Part shown: piece after piece, positions 1-5,902 of the stretch
Position numbering within the stretch: position 1 is the first letter of the stretch
How the letters are laid out: each line of letters opens with the position of its first letter
From: Chloroflexota bacterium
GTDB taxonomy: Bacteria > Chloroflexota > Dehalococcoidia > UBA6926 > JACQUM01
DNA length: 12,986 bases
Direction of reading: 5' to 3'
Assembly (NCBI GenBank): GCA_016210295.1
Contig: JACQUM010000013.1
Span: forward strand, 1 to 12,986
Notes under the pieces: model-generated
What the model saw: only the letters and a program-made list of their open reading frames with translations
Told to the model about the DNA's origin: nothing
The model's database searches: none
Made by a program: the position numbers and the translations under genes

Positions 1-189
1 AAGCTGGACCCTCACCCGCTGTCCCCCTCTCCCTCAGGGAGAGGGGGAATTATAAGGAGAGCAGGGGGTCACCCCCTGCAACCCCCACCGAAGGGGTGAC
101 CCCACTGGACTCTCCCTTCCTCCCCCTTCCCTCGACAAGCTCAGGACGGGGCTCGTCCCTCGAGCGGGGAGCCAGCTTCTCCAACGGGA
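1..189. repeat. Hairpin-rich intergenic repeat (copy R0)
   Basis: Non-coding G/C-run repeat downstream of the translin-family gene. It holds a perfect 12-bp hairpin (22-33 with 37-48, loop TCA), then a 9-bp palindrome around C70 (61-69 with 71-79). A GGGGTGACCCC at 93-103 is the reverse complement of 65-75, so a larger fold is possible. The tail contains the CTCGACAAGCTCAGG motif and a GGACG/CGTCC hairpin (144-148, 154-158). AAGCTGG at 1-7 is inverted as CCAGCTT at 172-178, so the element may be bounded by terminal inverted repeats cut by the window edge. Its GGGGGTCACCCCC core and CTGGACTC (105-112) recur in the other repeats of this window. It may help end the fmdB-translin transcript, but no T-run is obvious. 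Confidence 0.7.
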
Positions 190-825
190 CTAGGCGTCCT
201 TAGGTCTCTGGACGTTCGAGAGGCGGTCGATGAGCTGCCGCTGATGGATGGCCATGGTCAAGTCGCCCCGGGTGCGCTCCAACACGCCGCGGACCATGTC
301 CGTCGTCCGGCGGAGGCCGCCGGTCATGCCGTCGGGGAAGTCCATGGTCACCAGCACGCGGTAGATCTCGTCCATGGCGTCCAGGGCCTCCTCGCACCGG
401 CGGAACTCTCCCGCACGGATCCTATCGAGAATGAAGCGGCGGAGCTCGCCTGCCGCCTCCCCGATGCCGTTGAGATAGGGAGCCTGACCGATGTTCAGCT
501 CCTCCGGCGAGAGGACCCTCTGGCCAAAGACAAGAGAAGAGAGGGTGGACGCCTCGGCATATTCCTTCTGGGCGTCGTCCACGAAGCCCATGTAGAAGAG
601 GTCGGGGTGAGGCTCCAGGAGGGAACGGAGCTGACGAAGCCCTTCCCCTGCCTCAGCGAGGAGAGCCCCGGCCTGCTGCTCCTCTCCCCGGTGGACTGCG
701 CGAATGGAGTTGGCGCAGAAGCGGATGGTGGAGCGGGAGAGTTGCAGGGCCTGGTCCCGGCTGGCCTGCTTGGCGGTGAAGGCGCCGCGAATCTTCTCCG
801 CGAGGGGCTCGAGGTCCAGGCTCAC
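190..825 (-). CDS. Translin-family protein (translin/TRAX-like)
   Basis: 211-residue, mostly helical protein of the translin family, whose eukaryotic members bind single-stranded nucleic acid and, as the translin-TRAX complex C3PO, cleave RNA. The hallmark motif is FVDDAQKEYAEA at residues 81-92, with E88 and E91 spaced like the acidic pair of the TRAX catalytic site. YLNGIGEAAGELRR follows at 117-130, and acidic D149, D152 and E153 lie in the next helix. The length is close to the usual 200-230 residues. The start is GTG at 825, 12 nt after the fmdB-like stop, with a weak purine-rich stretch as RBS, so the two genes form an operon. Prokaryotic homologues are single proteins and are sometimes misnamed haloacid dehalogenase; no HAD motif is present. 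The family call is firm. Nuclease activity here is only inferred. Confidence 0.85.
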   Translation of the reverse strand: MSLDLEPLAEKIRGAFTAKQASRDQALQLSRSTIRFCANSIRAVHRGEEQQAGALLAEAGEGLRQLRSLLEPHPDLFYMGFVDDAQKEYAEASTLSSLVFGQRVLSPEELNIGQAPYLNGIGEAAGELRRFILDRIRAGEFRRCEEALDAMDEIYRVLVTMDFPDGMTGGLRRTTDMVRGVLERTRGDLTMAIHQRQLIDRLSNVQRPKDA

Positions 826-837
826 TCCGAGCCCCGC

Positions 838-1200
838 CTAGAGACCAAGGCCGCCATCGTCGTCGCCCTCGTCGGGGCCCATAAGGTGGCTGATCTCCTC
901 CATTGTGCCCTTGCCGCCGCCGGCGAAATGGCGCGCCGCGCGCTCCTCGCCGAGGGATTCCGCCATTTTCTGCATGTCTTTCGGCTCGTCGGGGTTCAGG
1001 TCGTCCATCCAGGACATCTGGTCGTAGCCCCGCGTCAGCTCCTGGTCGGAGCGCAGGACGGCGATGCGGGAGATGTGTCGGTTGAGCTCTTTGCCTCCGC
1101 AGTGGGGGCAGGAGGCGCCGCCCTCGGCCGCCGAGAAGGTGCGGAAGAAGAGAGTGAGGTGGCGCCGACAGCTGCCACAGGTATACTCGTAGACTGGCAT
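838..1200 (-). CDS. FmdB-family zinc ribbon protein
   Basis: 120-residue protein opening with MPVYEYTC, the signature of the FmdB regulatory-protein family (putative zinc ribbon). Two CxxC knuckles, C8/C11 and C31/C34, would bind one zinc. The region after residue 50 is hydrophilic, with a DDLNPDEP stretch and a low-complexity tail rich in G and D, as is common in this family. ATG at 1200 is preceded by a GGTGAGA-type RBS. It is the first gene of a two-gene unit with the translin-family gene. The molecular role of most FmdB proteins is unknown; FmdB itself was linked to amide-induced regulation of formamidase. The domain call is secure and a specific function is not. Confidence 0.85.
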   Translation of the reverse strand: MPVYEYTCGSCRRHLTLFFRTFSAAEGGASCPHCGGKELNRHISRIAVLRSDQELTRGYDQMSWMDDLNPDEPKDMQKMAESLGEERAARHFAGGGKGTMEEISHLMGPDEGDDDGGLGL

Positions 1201-1242
1201 GGTCTCACCAAAGGAGAATTATCCTGCTCTATCTTACCACCC

Positions 1243-1281
1243 TCTCGCCCGACGCTCATCCCTCTTCCGAAGGGAAGGGGC
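1243..1281. repeat. Degenerate repeat fragment
   Basis: CCTCTTCCGAAGGGAAGGGG and the flanking bases form a weak imperfect hairpin just upstream of the dppC-like promoter. The composition resembles the G/C-run repeats elsewhere in the window, but the shared core is missing. It is either a decayed copy or chance similarity. Confidence 0.3.
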
Positions 1282-1310
1282 TTGACATACATCTCGGGCT
1301 CTGGTAAACA
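1282..1310 (+). promoter_or_regulatory. Putative sigma-70-type promoter of the permease gene
   Basis: A perfect TTGACA -35 box (1282-1287) is followed after exactly 17 nt by TAAACA (1305-1310), a weak -10 with 3 of 6 matches to TATAAT. Transcription would begin near 1317, giving a leader of about 45 nt that ends in a strong purine-rich RBS (GGGAGAGGGGG) before ATG 1362. Confidence 0.5.
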
Positions 1311-1361
1311 AAGGGAGATAAAGAGGCGCTTGTCTGATCTTGAGGATGGGAGAGGGGGCCT

Positions 1362-2264
1362 ATGGCAACGGCACCGCGAACACAAGCTCCGGCCATTACA
1401 ACGTCTGTCCCACGCTACCGAAACCTACGGCAGATGCTGATGCGGTTTCGCCGACGGCCTCTGGGTATCCTCGGCCTGATCATGCTCCTGACCGTCTTCT
1501 TCATCGCCGCTTTCGCCAACGTCATCTCCCCTGCCGACCCCTTCAAGTTCTCCGCGGCTGATTATCTTGCCCCACCCAGCGCCGACCACATCTGGGGCGC
1601 CGACCGGTACGGCCGGGACCTGATGAGCCGCATCTTTCATGGCGCCCGCATCTCCCTGGCCGTGGGGTTCACCGTCGCCCTAATAGGGGGTGGCATCGGT
1701 GGCATGCTGGGGATCATCTCCGGCTACATGAAGGGGAAGTTTGACCTGGTTTTTCAGCGCTTCGTCGACATCACGCTCGCCTTCCCCTCCCTCATTCTGG
1801 CCATGGCCATTGTCGCGGCCCTGGGCTTCGGCGTCGAAAAGGCGATCTTCGCCATCGCCATCCCGCTAATCCCCCGCGCGTCGCGTGTCGTCCGCTCCGC
1901 TGCTCTCGGCGTCAGCGCCCAGCCTTACGTGGAGGCGGCCCGCGTCATCGGGGCCGGCAACGTCCGCATCGTCCTCCTCCACGTCGTGCCCAACTGTATG
2001 GCCCCCTGGCTCATCATCCTGACGGCGGAGCTGGGGTCGGCCATCATCGCCGAGGCTTCCTTGAGCTTCCTGGGGCTCGGCATTCAGGAGCCCAATCCCT
2101 CCTGGGGCCTGATGCTCTCCGGGAGCGCCGCGCAGTACGCGGAGCTCGCCCCGTGGCTGGTCATCTTCCCCGGCCTCGCCCTGAGCTTCACCGTGTTCGC
2201 TTTCAACGTGCTGGGCGACGCGGTGCGGGACATCCTGGACCCCCGCCTCCGGGGTGGCCGGTAA
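1362..2264 (+). CDS. ABC transporter permease, DppC/OppC type (peptide/nickel family)
   Basis: 300-residue inner-membrane permease of the binding-protein-dependent peptide/nickel importer family. The family's N-terminal signature lies at about 77-99 (HIWGADRYGRDLMSRIFHGA). About six hydrophobic segments are visible, near 35-55, 97-120, 134-158, 160-177, 210-235 and 264-285. The EAA loop that contacts the ATPase is at 191-210 (EAARVIGAGNVRIVLLHVVP). The C-terminal LGDAVRDILDPRLR ending is typical. The usual partners (DppB-type permease, substrate-binding protein, DppD/F ATPases) are not adjacent: both neighbours lie on the other strand, and the gene has its own promoter and terminator. It must pair with subunits encoded elsewhere or be an orphan. 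The substrate cannot be told from sequence. Confidence 0.9.
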   Translation: MATAPRTQAPAITTSVPRYRNLRQMLMRFRRRPLGILGLIMLLTVFFIAAFANVISPADPFKFSAADYLAPPSADHIWGADRYGRDLMSRIFHGARISLAVGFTVALIGGGIGGMLGIISGYMKGKFDLVFQRFVDITLAFPSLILAMAIVAALGFGVEKAIFAIAIPLIPRASRVVRSAALGVSAQPYVEAARVIGAGNVRIVLLHVVPNCMAPWLIILTAELGSAIIAEASLSFLGLGIQEPNPSWGLMLSGSAAQYAELAPWLVIFPGLALSFTVFAFNVLGDAVRDILDPRLRGGR

Positions 2265-2286
2265 CAGTCCTCGTCCTCTGTTGCTG

Positions 2287-2317
2287 AAACGCGGTGGCCT
2301 TCTAGGCCACCGCGTTT
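2287..2317. terminator. Bidirectional rho-independent terminator
   Basis: A perfect 14-bp stem (2287-2300 with 2304-2317) has a TCT loop and a run of four T ending at 2318. On the other strand a run of three T follows. It sits between the converging permease and yraN genes and can serve both. The yraN stop codon (2302-2304) overlaps the loop and first stem base, so its last codons form one arm of the hairpin. Confidence 0.8.
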
Positions 2318-2667
2318 TCTATGTGCCGGAGCTGGAGCAAGCGACCGCGCCTGTCCACCTCCACAGCGATCACGTCTATGCGGCGCTCTGGAGGGAGCCC
2401 CTCTCGCTCTTGAGCGAAGCTTTCGGCGAGGAGGGTCAGCCTTTCCTTCTTCGCCTGGGTCACCGATTCCTCGGGGGTACCATACTCCCCCAAGGTGCGG
2501 GTCCGGACTTCGACGAAGACCACGCAATCTCCCTGGGTGCCCACGACGTCGATCTCGCCCCAGCGGCACCTGTAGTTCTCCGCCAGGATTCGATAGCCCG
2601 CCTCCTCCAAGTAGCGACGGGCCAGGCGCTGCCCGTAGAGGCCCAGTCGCGTGCGGCGCGTGGACAT
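2302..2667 (-). CDS. yraN: YraN/UPF0102 family endonuclease-like protein
   Basis: 121-residue protein of the UPF0102 (YraN) family, which has a restriction-endonuclease-like (Holliday-junction-resolvase-like) fold. The conserved core is visible: G9-Y-G-Q near the N-terminus, WGEIDVV at 36-42 (E38, D40), FVEVRTR at 51-57 (E53, R55 where K is common) and RIDVI at 97-101. These acidic residues match the usual metal-site positions. ATG at 2667 lies 8 nt after the rnhB stop, with AGGA just upstream. rnhB-yraN is a widely conserved gene pair. The biochemical role remains poorly defined and the endonuclease activity is inferred from fold. The last codons and stop lie inside the terminator hairpin. 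Confidence 0.9.
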   Translation of the reverse strand: MSTRRTRLGLYGQRLARRYLEEAGYRILAENYRCRWGEIDVVGTQGDCVVFVEVRTRTLGEYGTPEESVTQAKKERLTLLAESFAQEREGLPPERRIDVIAVEVDRRGRLLQLRHIENAVA

Positions 2668-2675
2668 TCCTGGTC

Positions 2676-3332
2676 TCAGGGCTTGGCTGGGGCGCTCCTC
2701 GAAGAGCGCGCCTCCGCGTAGCGTCGGACCGGGGCAAAGGTGCGCCGATGCACAGGGGACGGGCCCAGGCGCGCCAGGGCTGCGAGGTGCTCCGGCGTGC
2801 CGTACCCTTTGTGCCGGGCGAAGCCGTAGCCAGGATAACGGCTGTCTAACTCCACCATGATGCGGTCCCGCGCCACCTTAGCCACGATGGATGCGCAGGC
2901 GACGCTTGAGGAGAGAGAGTCTCCGTGGACGATGGCCCGGTAGGGGAGCCCCGCTTCCCGCAGGGGGACGGCGTCGATCAGGAGGGCCTGGGGCAGCGCT
3001 CCCAAAGCGTCGAGGGCCCGCAGCATCGCCAGCTTGGTCGCCTGGACGATGCCGGCCTCGTCGATGGTCGCCGACGATACCATGCCGAGCCCGACGGCGG
3101 CTTGAGCGAGGATGAGAGGGACCAGCTCTTCACGGACTTTGGCAGAGAGGAGCTTGCTATCGTTGACGCGCGCCAGCCAGGGAAGAGAGGTGTCAGCGGG
3201 GAGGATGACGGCCGCCGCGGCGACGGGTCCCGCAAGAGGCCCTCGCCCCGCCTCGTCGAGCCCCGCGATGCGGGCGTATCCAGCGGAGCGCAACTCATCC
3301 TCGTAGGCCAGGGTGGGAGTTGGCCTGCTCAC
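2676..3332 (-). CDS. rnhB: Ribonuclease HII
   Basis: 218-residue cytoplasmic type-2 RNase H, which cuts the RNA strand of RNA/DNA hybrids and incises at single ribonucleotides embedded in DNA. The four catalytic acids are present: D26 and E27 in GLDEAGRGPLAGPV (24-37), D120 in LIDA, and D156 in AKVARDR. The G29-R-G31 motif that senses the RNA-DNA junction and YPGYGFARHKGYGT (166-179) are intact. The length is normal. The start is GTG at 3332, 5 nt after the mnmA stop; no other start precedes the conserved N-terminus. It is the middle gene of mnmA-rnhB-yraN, so translation is probably coupled. Confidence 0.95.
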   Translation of the reverse strand: MSRPTPTLAYEDELRSAGYARIAGLDEAGRGPLAGPVAAAAVILPADTSLPWLARVNDSKLLSAKVREELVPLILAQAAVGLGMVSSATIDEAGIVQATKLAMLRALDALGALPQALLIDAVPLREAGLPYRAIVHGDSLSSSVACASIVAKVARDRIMVELDSRYPGYGFARHKGYGTPEHLAALARLGPSPVHRRTFAPVRRYAEARSSRSAPAKP

Positions 3333-3337
3333 TGCAG

Positions 3338-4483
3338 CTACCGCGCGGCGCTGGCCAAGCCTTGGGCTAGCTCTCCTGCTCTCCCTGCAGCGACGGGAAC
3401 CTCTTGGTGGACCTGCTCGATGACGCCGCCGCCCAGGAGTTCCTCTCCGGCGTAGAAGACCACGGCCTGACCGGGCGTAGCGGCTCGCTGCGGCTCGTGG
3501 AAACGCACCTCCACCTGCCCCTCCTCTGAAGGGATAAGTGTGGCAGGCGCCTCCGGCGACTTGTACCTGATCTTGGCGGTGAGCTGGAGTGGACTCTTCG
3601 GCCAGTGACCGGAGAGGAAGGAGACGCCGCCGGCCCGCAGGGAGGCGTGAAGCAGGTCCCGCTCTTCACCCACGATCACGGTGTTCGACTCGGCTTCAAT
3701 GCTGACGACGTAGCGTTTCCGGCCCTGGAAGCCCGTGCCCAGGCCCTTGCGCTGGCCCACGGTGTAGCCGACGATGCCGTCATGCTGGCCCATAACACGG
3801 CCGTCCAGGTCGACAATTGGCCCCGGCTTCATCTCGGTCCGGTCTGACAGGAACTGGCGATAGTCGCCGTCGGGGACGAAGCAGATCTCCTGGCTGTCCG
3901 GCTTCTCGGCCACGGGAAGCTCCATCTCCCGAGCGATGCGACGGACCTCCGTTTTGGGGATCTCTCCGATGGGGAAGAGGACGCGACGCAGCTCCTCCTG
4001 GCCCACGCTGTACAGCACATAGGTCTGGTCCTTCGTCGCGTCGGCGGCCTTCAGTACGGTGACGCCCTGGGGTGTCTCGCGGCGGCGGGCGTAGTGGCCC
4101 GTGGCAATGAAATCGACGTCCAGGCTTGCGGCCCGCCGCAGGAAGAAGGCGAACTTCACCTTGTCGTTGCAGGCGATGCACGGGTGGGGAGTCCGCCCCC
4201 GCGCGTACTCTTTGACGAAGTAGTCGATGACGTGGGCCTTGAACTCTCGCTCGAAGTTGAGGACGTAGTGGGGAACGCCCAGGCGCTGGCAGACCCGCCG
4301 AGCATCCTCAATGTCTTGAATGGAGCAGCACTGCCGGTTGTGCCGGGAGGCGCCCTCCACCTCCTGGCTCCACAGACGCATGGTGACGCCGACGACCTCG
4401 TAACCTTCCTCCCGAAGGAGGTAGAGGGCGACGGAGGAGTCCACGCCTCCGCTCATGGCGACGATGACCTTGCCCTTGCTCAT
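3338..4483 (-). CDS. mnmA: tRNA-specific 2-thiouridylase MnmA
   Basis: 381-residue enzyme that adenylates and then thiolates U34 of Lys, Glu and Gln tRNAs to give 2-thiouridine. The ATP-binding PP-loop SGGVDSS is at 11-17. PHPCIACND (99-107) holds C102 and C105, with C105 in the place of the E. coli nucleophile. DSQEICFV (197-204) holds C201, the persulfide cysteine. C102-x-x-C105 plus C201 fits the CxxC+C subtype, for which an Fe-S cluster has been reported in some bacteria. A C-terminal beta-barrel region follows. I chose ATG 4483 over the in-frame ATG at 4567: the extra 28 residues are not family-like, and a good promoter has its -10 box 9 nt upstream of 4483. No clear Shine-Dalgarno is seen, so the mRNA is probably leaderless. 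It leads the operon with rnhB and yraN. Confidence 0.95.
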   Translation of the reverse strand: MSKGKVIVAMSGGVDSSVALYLLREEGYEVVGVTMRLWSQEVEGASRHNRQCCSIQDIEDARRVCQRLGVPHYVLNFEREFKAHVIDYFVKEYARGRTPHPCIACNDKVKFAFFLRRAASLDVDFIATGHYARRRETPQGVTVLKAADATKDQTYVLYSVGQEELRRVLFPIGEIPKTEVRRIAREMELPVAEKPDSQEICFVPDGDYRQFLSDRTEMKPGPIVDLDGRVMGQHDGIVGYTVGQRKGLGTGFQGRKRYVVSIEAESNTVIVGEERDLLHASLRAGGVSFLSGHWPKSPLQLTAKIRYKSPEAPATLIPSEEGQVEVRFHEPQRAATPGQAVVFYAGEELLGGGVIEQVHQEVPVAAGRAGELAQGLASAAR

Positions 4484-4492
4484 GGCGAGTCC

Positions 4493-4521
4493 ATGATAGC
4501 GAGGAAAGCGAAGGCTGCCAA
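4493..4521 (-). promoter_or_regulatory. Putative mnmA promoter, leaderless arrangement
   Basis: On the minus strand TTGGCA (4521-4516) and TATCAT (4498-4493) are separated by 17 nt, each matching 5 of 6 consensus bases. The expected transcription start, near 4486, lies only 2-4 nt before the mnmA ATG at 4483. Confidence 0.6.
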
Positions 4522-4621
4522 GCAAAGGGGGCGAAGCCTCGCTCTGGACGACGGTCCAGCTCTCCATCCTCTTGGAGGGCGAGATGGTGCTGGAAACCGC
4601 ATGCCACGCCGCCGCTCCGCG

Positions 4622-4650
4622 TTGACCCTGGCGGGGATGCCCCGTAGAAT
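4622..4650 (+). promoter_or_regulatory. Putative rsfS promoter, near-leaderless
   Basis: TTGACC (4622-4627) and TAGAAT (4645-4650) are separated by 17 nt, each with 5 of 6 consensus matches. The predicted start is near 4657, about 3 nt before the TTG at 4660. The TAG inside the -10 is also the in-frame stop that bars any earlier rsfS start. Confidence 0.6.
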
Positions 4651-4659
4651 GGTCTGGCC

Positions 4660-5031
4660 TTGATACCTTCCACGGGAGAGCAGAGACTGGAGCCGCTGGA
4701 TGTGGCGCGGCGGGCCGTAGAGTCCGCCTCCGACCGTCAGGCCTCGGACATTCTCTTGCTGGACGTCCGAGGGCTCTGCGCGTACGCGGACTTCTTCGTG
4801 CTCGTCTCCTCCGACTCCGTCCCCCAGACGGAGGCCATTGTCCGCAGCATGGAGACGGACCTGGCCGACCTGGGGGGACATCCTCTTCATATAGAGGGAG
4901 CGCCTCGCTCCGGCTGGGTGCTCATGGACTTCAGCGACGTCATCGTCCACATCTTCTCCCCGGAGCAACGCGCCCACTATAACCTTGAAGGCCTCTGGCG
5001 CCTGGCGACGCCGCTGATCAGGATTCAGTGA
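4660..5031 (+). CDS. rsfS: Ribosomal silencing factor RsfS
   Basis: 123-residue RsfS/Iojap/DUF143 protein. The family binds ribosomal protein uL14 on the large subunit and blocks 30S joining when nutrients are short. Conserved stretches are DILLLDVRGLCAYADFFV (30-47), the polar SSDS...QTEAI region (50-60), GWVLMDFSDVIVHIF (85-99) and YNLEGLW (107-113). The first possible start is TTG 4660. The homology begins only at residue 10 (LEPLDVARRAV). Alternatives are CTG 4687, six bases after a GGGAGAG, and GTG 4702, nine bases after a GGAG. The gene is divergent from mnmA and overlaps ndk by 14 bp at its 3' end. The identity is firm and the start is not. Confidence 0.9.
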   Translation: MIPSTGEQRLEPLDVARRAVESASDRQASDILLLDVRGLCAYADFFVLVSSDSVPQTEAIVRSMETDLADLGGHPLHIEGAPRSGWVLMDFSDVIVHIFSPEQRAHYNLEGLWRLATPLIRIQ

Positions 5032-5476
5032 TCCACCGCTCAACGTCCAGGCCGTAGCGCGCTATCTCCTCCGGGCGGAACCAGAGGTTCACCTCCTCCA
5101 CCGCCCGCTGGGGGGAGTCGGAGCCGTGCACCAGGTTCCGCCCGATGGTGAGCCCCAGATCGCCGCGGATGGTGCCGGGCGCTGCCTTCACCGGGTCTGT
5201 CGCCCCCATGGTCTGCCGCGCCGCTTCGATAGCCCTCTCTCCCTCCAGCACCAGGGCAAGGACGGGGACGGAGGTGATGTAGGAGACGAGAGGCTCAAAG
5301 AAGGGCTTGCCGCGATGCTCGGCGTAGTGGCGAGTAGCCAGCTCGCGGTCTACCTGGACGAGCTTGGCGGCGACCACCTTCAGGCCCCGGCGTTCAAAGC
5401 GGGTGAGGACCTCGCCGATCAGGCCCCGCTGGACCGCATCGGGTTTGATGAGGACCAGGGTTCGTTCTACGGCCAT
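5018..5476 (-). CDS. ndk: Nucleoside diphosphate kinase
   Basis: 152-residue enzyme that moves the gamma-phosphate of ATP to other (d)NDPs through a phosphohistidine. The active-site histidine is H117 in NLVHGSDS (114-121). K11 in LIKPDAV and ATDPVKAAPGTIRGD (92-106) form the nucleotide site. The length is typical of bacterial Ndk. ATG at 5476 has a good AGGAG seven bases upstream, unlike the neighbouring leaderless genes. Its 3' end overlaps convergent rsfS by 14 bp, with no terminator between them. Upstream lies a 426-base repeat region; no convincing promoter was found there. Confidence 0.97.
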   Translation of the reverse strand: MAVERTLVLIKPDAVQRGLIGEVLTRFERRGLKVVAAKLVQVDRELATRHYAEHRGKPFFEPLVSYITSVPVLALVLEGERAIEAARQTMGATDPVKAAPGTIRGDLGLTIGRNLVHGSDSPQRAVEEVNLWFRPEEIARYGLDVERWITES

Positions 5477-5536
5477 ACGTTCTCTCCTCTCACCGACCCG
5501 TCTCCGTTGGCTCAGATGTCCACAATTTGCTTCAAG

Positions 5537-5649
5537 ACCCTCACCCCCTGTGTCCCCCTCTCCCTCTGGCAGAGGGGGAAGGAGTAAGAAGAACTGGGGG
5601 ACACCCCCAGACCCCCGTCAGCGAGGGCTGTGCCCTCTCTGGACTCACC
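5537..5649. repeat. Intergenic hairpin repeat (copy R1)
   Basis: It opens with CCCTCACCCCCTGT and a CCCCCTCT...AGAGGGGG hairpin (5553-5561 with 5571-5579). A second hairpin, CTGGGGG-ACA-CCCCCAG, follows at 5594-5610, and the copy ends with CTGGACTCACC (5639-5649). The order of parts matches R0, and the same CTGGACTCACC end is found in R3. Confidence 0.75.
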
Positions 5650-5680
5650 TCGGGCGACCTCTGGCTCGCGCGGTAGAGAG

Positions 5681-5809
5681 CCCTTACCCTTACCCCCTTT
5701 GTCCCCCTCTCTCTTAGCAAAGGGGAGGAAATAAGGAGGCGAGGGGACACCCCCTTCGCGGGGCTTGGGGCAGGCTCTCGGACTCTGTCAAAGTCCCGAT
5801 GCGTCGGGA
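5681..5809. repeat. Intergenic hairpin repeat (copy R2)
   Basis: This second, diverged copy lies about 30 bases after R1. It has a CCCTTACCCCCTTTGTCCCCC opening region, the GGGGACACCCCC core (5743-5754), and a terminal TCCCGA-N4-TCGGGA hairpin (5794-5799 with 5804-5809). Confidence 0.7.
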
Positions 5810-5902
5810 TGAACTCTCCAACAGCGAGTTTTGAAACAGGTTCTAGCGGAATAGAGCCGCCCAAAACCTCGGTCACAGAGACAAGAGCTCGTTGGTCGCT
5901 GC

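Larger units (their letters stand above)
5477..5902. other. Gene-free region with two tandem repeat copies
   Basis: This 426-base gap between ndk (diverging leftward) and the tsaB 3' end contains no credible gene. It holds the ndk RBS, then the R1 and R2 repeats listed separately. From 5810 to 5902 I see only short AT-richer sequence with no motif I can name. Confidence 0.7.

Noticed and set aside
244..1440. 398-codon plus-strand ORF across the start of the window
   Set aside because: It lies antisense to the translin and fmdB genes, whose family motifs are clear. Its own product resembles no family and it crosses the dppC promoter.
4484..4567. 28-residue N-terminal extension of MnmA
   Set aside because: It is not family-like, and the promoter -10 and -35 boxes lie inside it.
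5537..5809. CRISPR array suggested by repeated G/C motifs
   Set aside because: The two copies differ in length and sequence, there are no regular spacers, and no cas gene is nearby.
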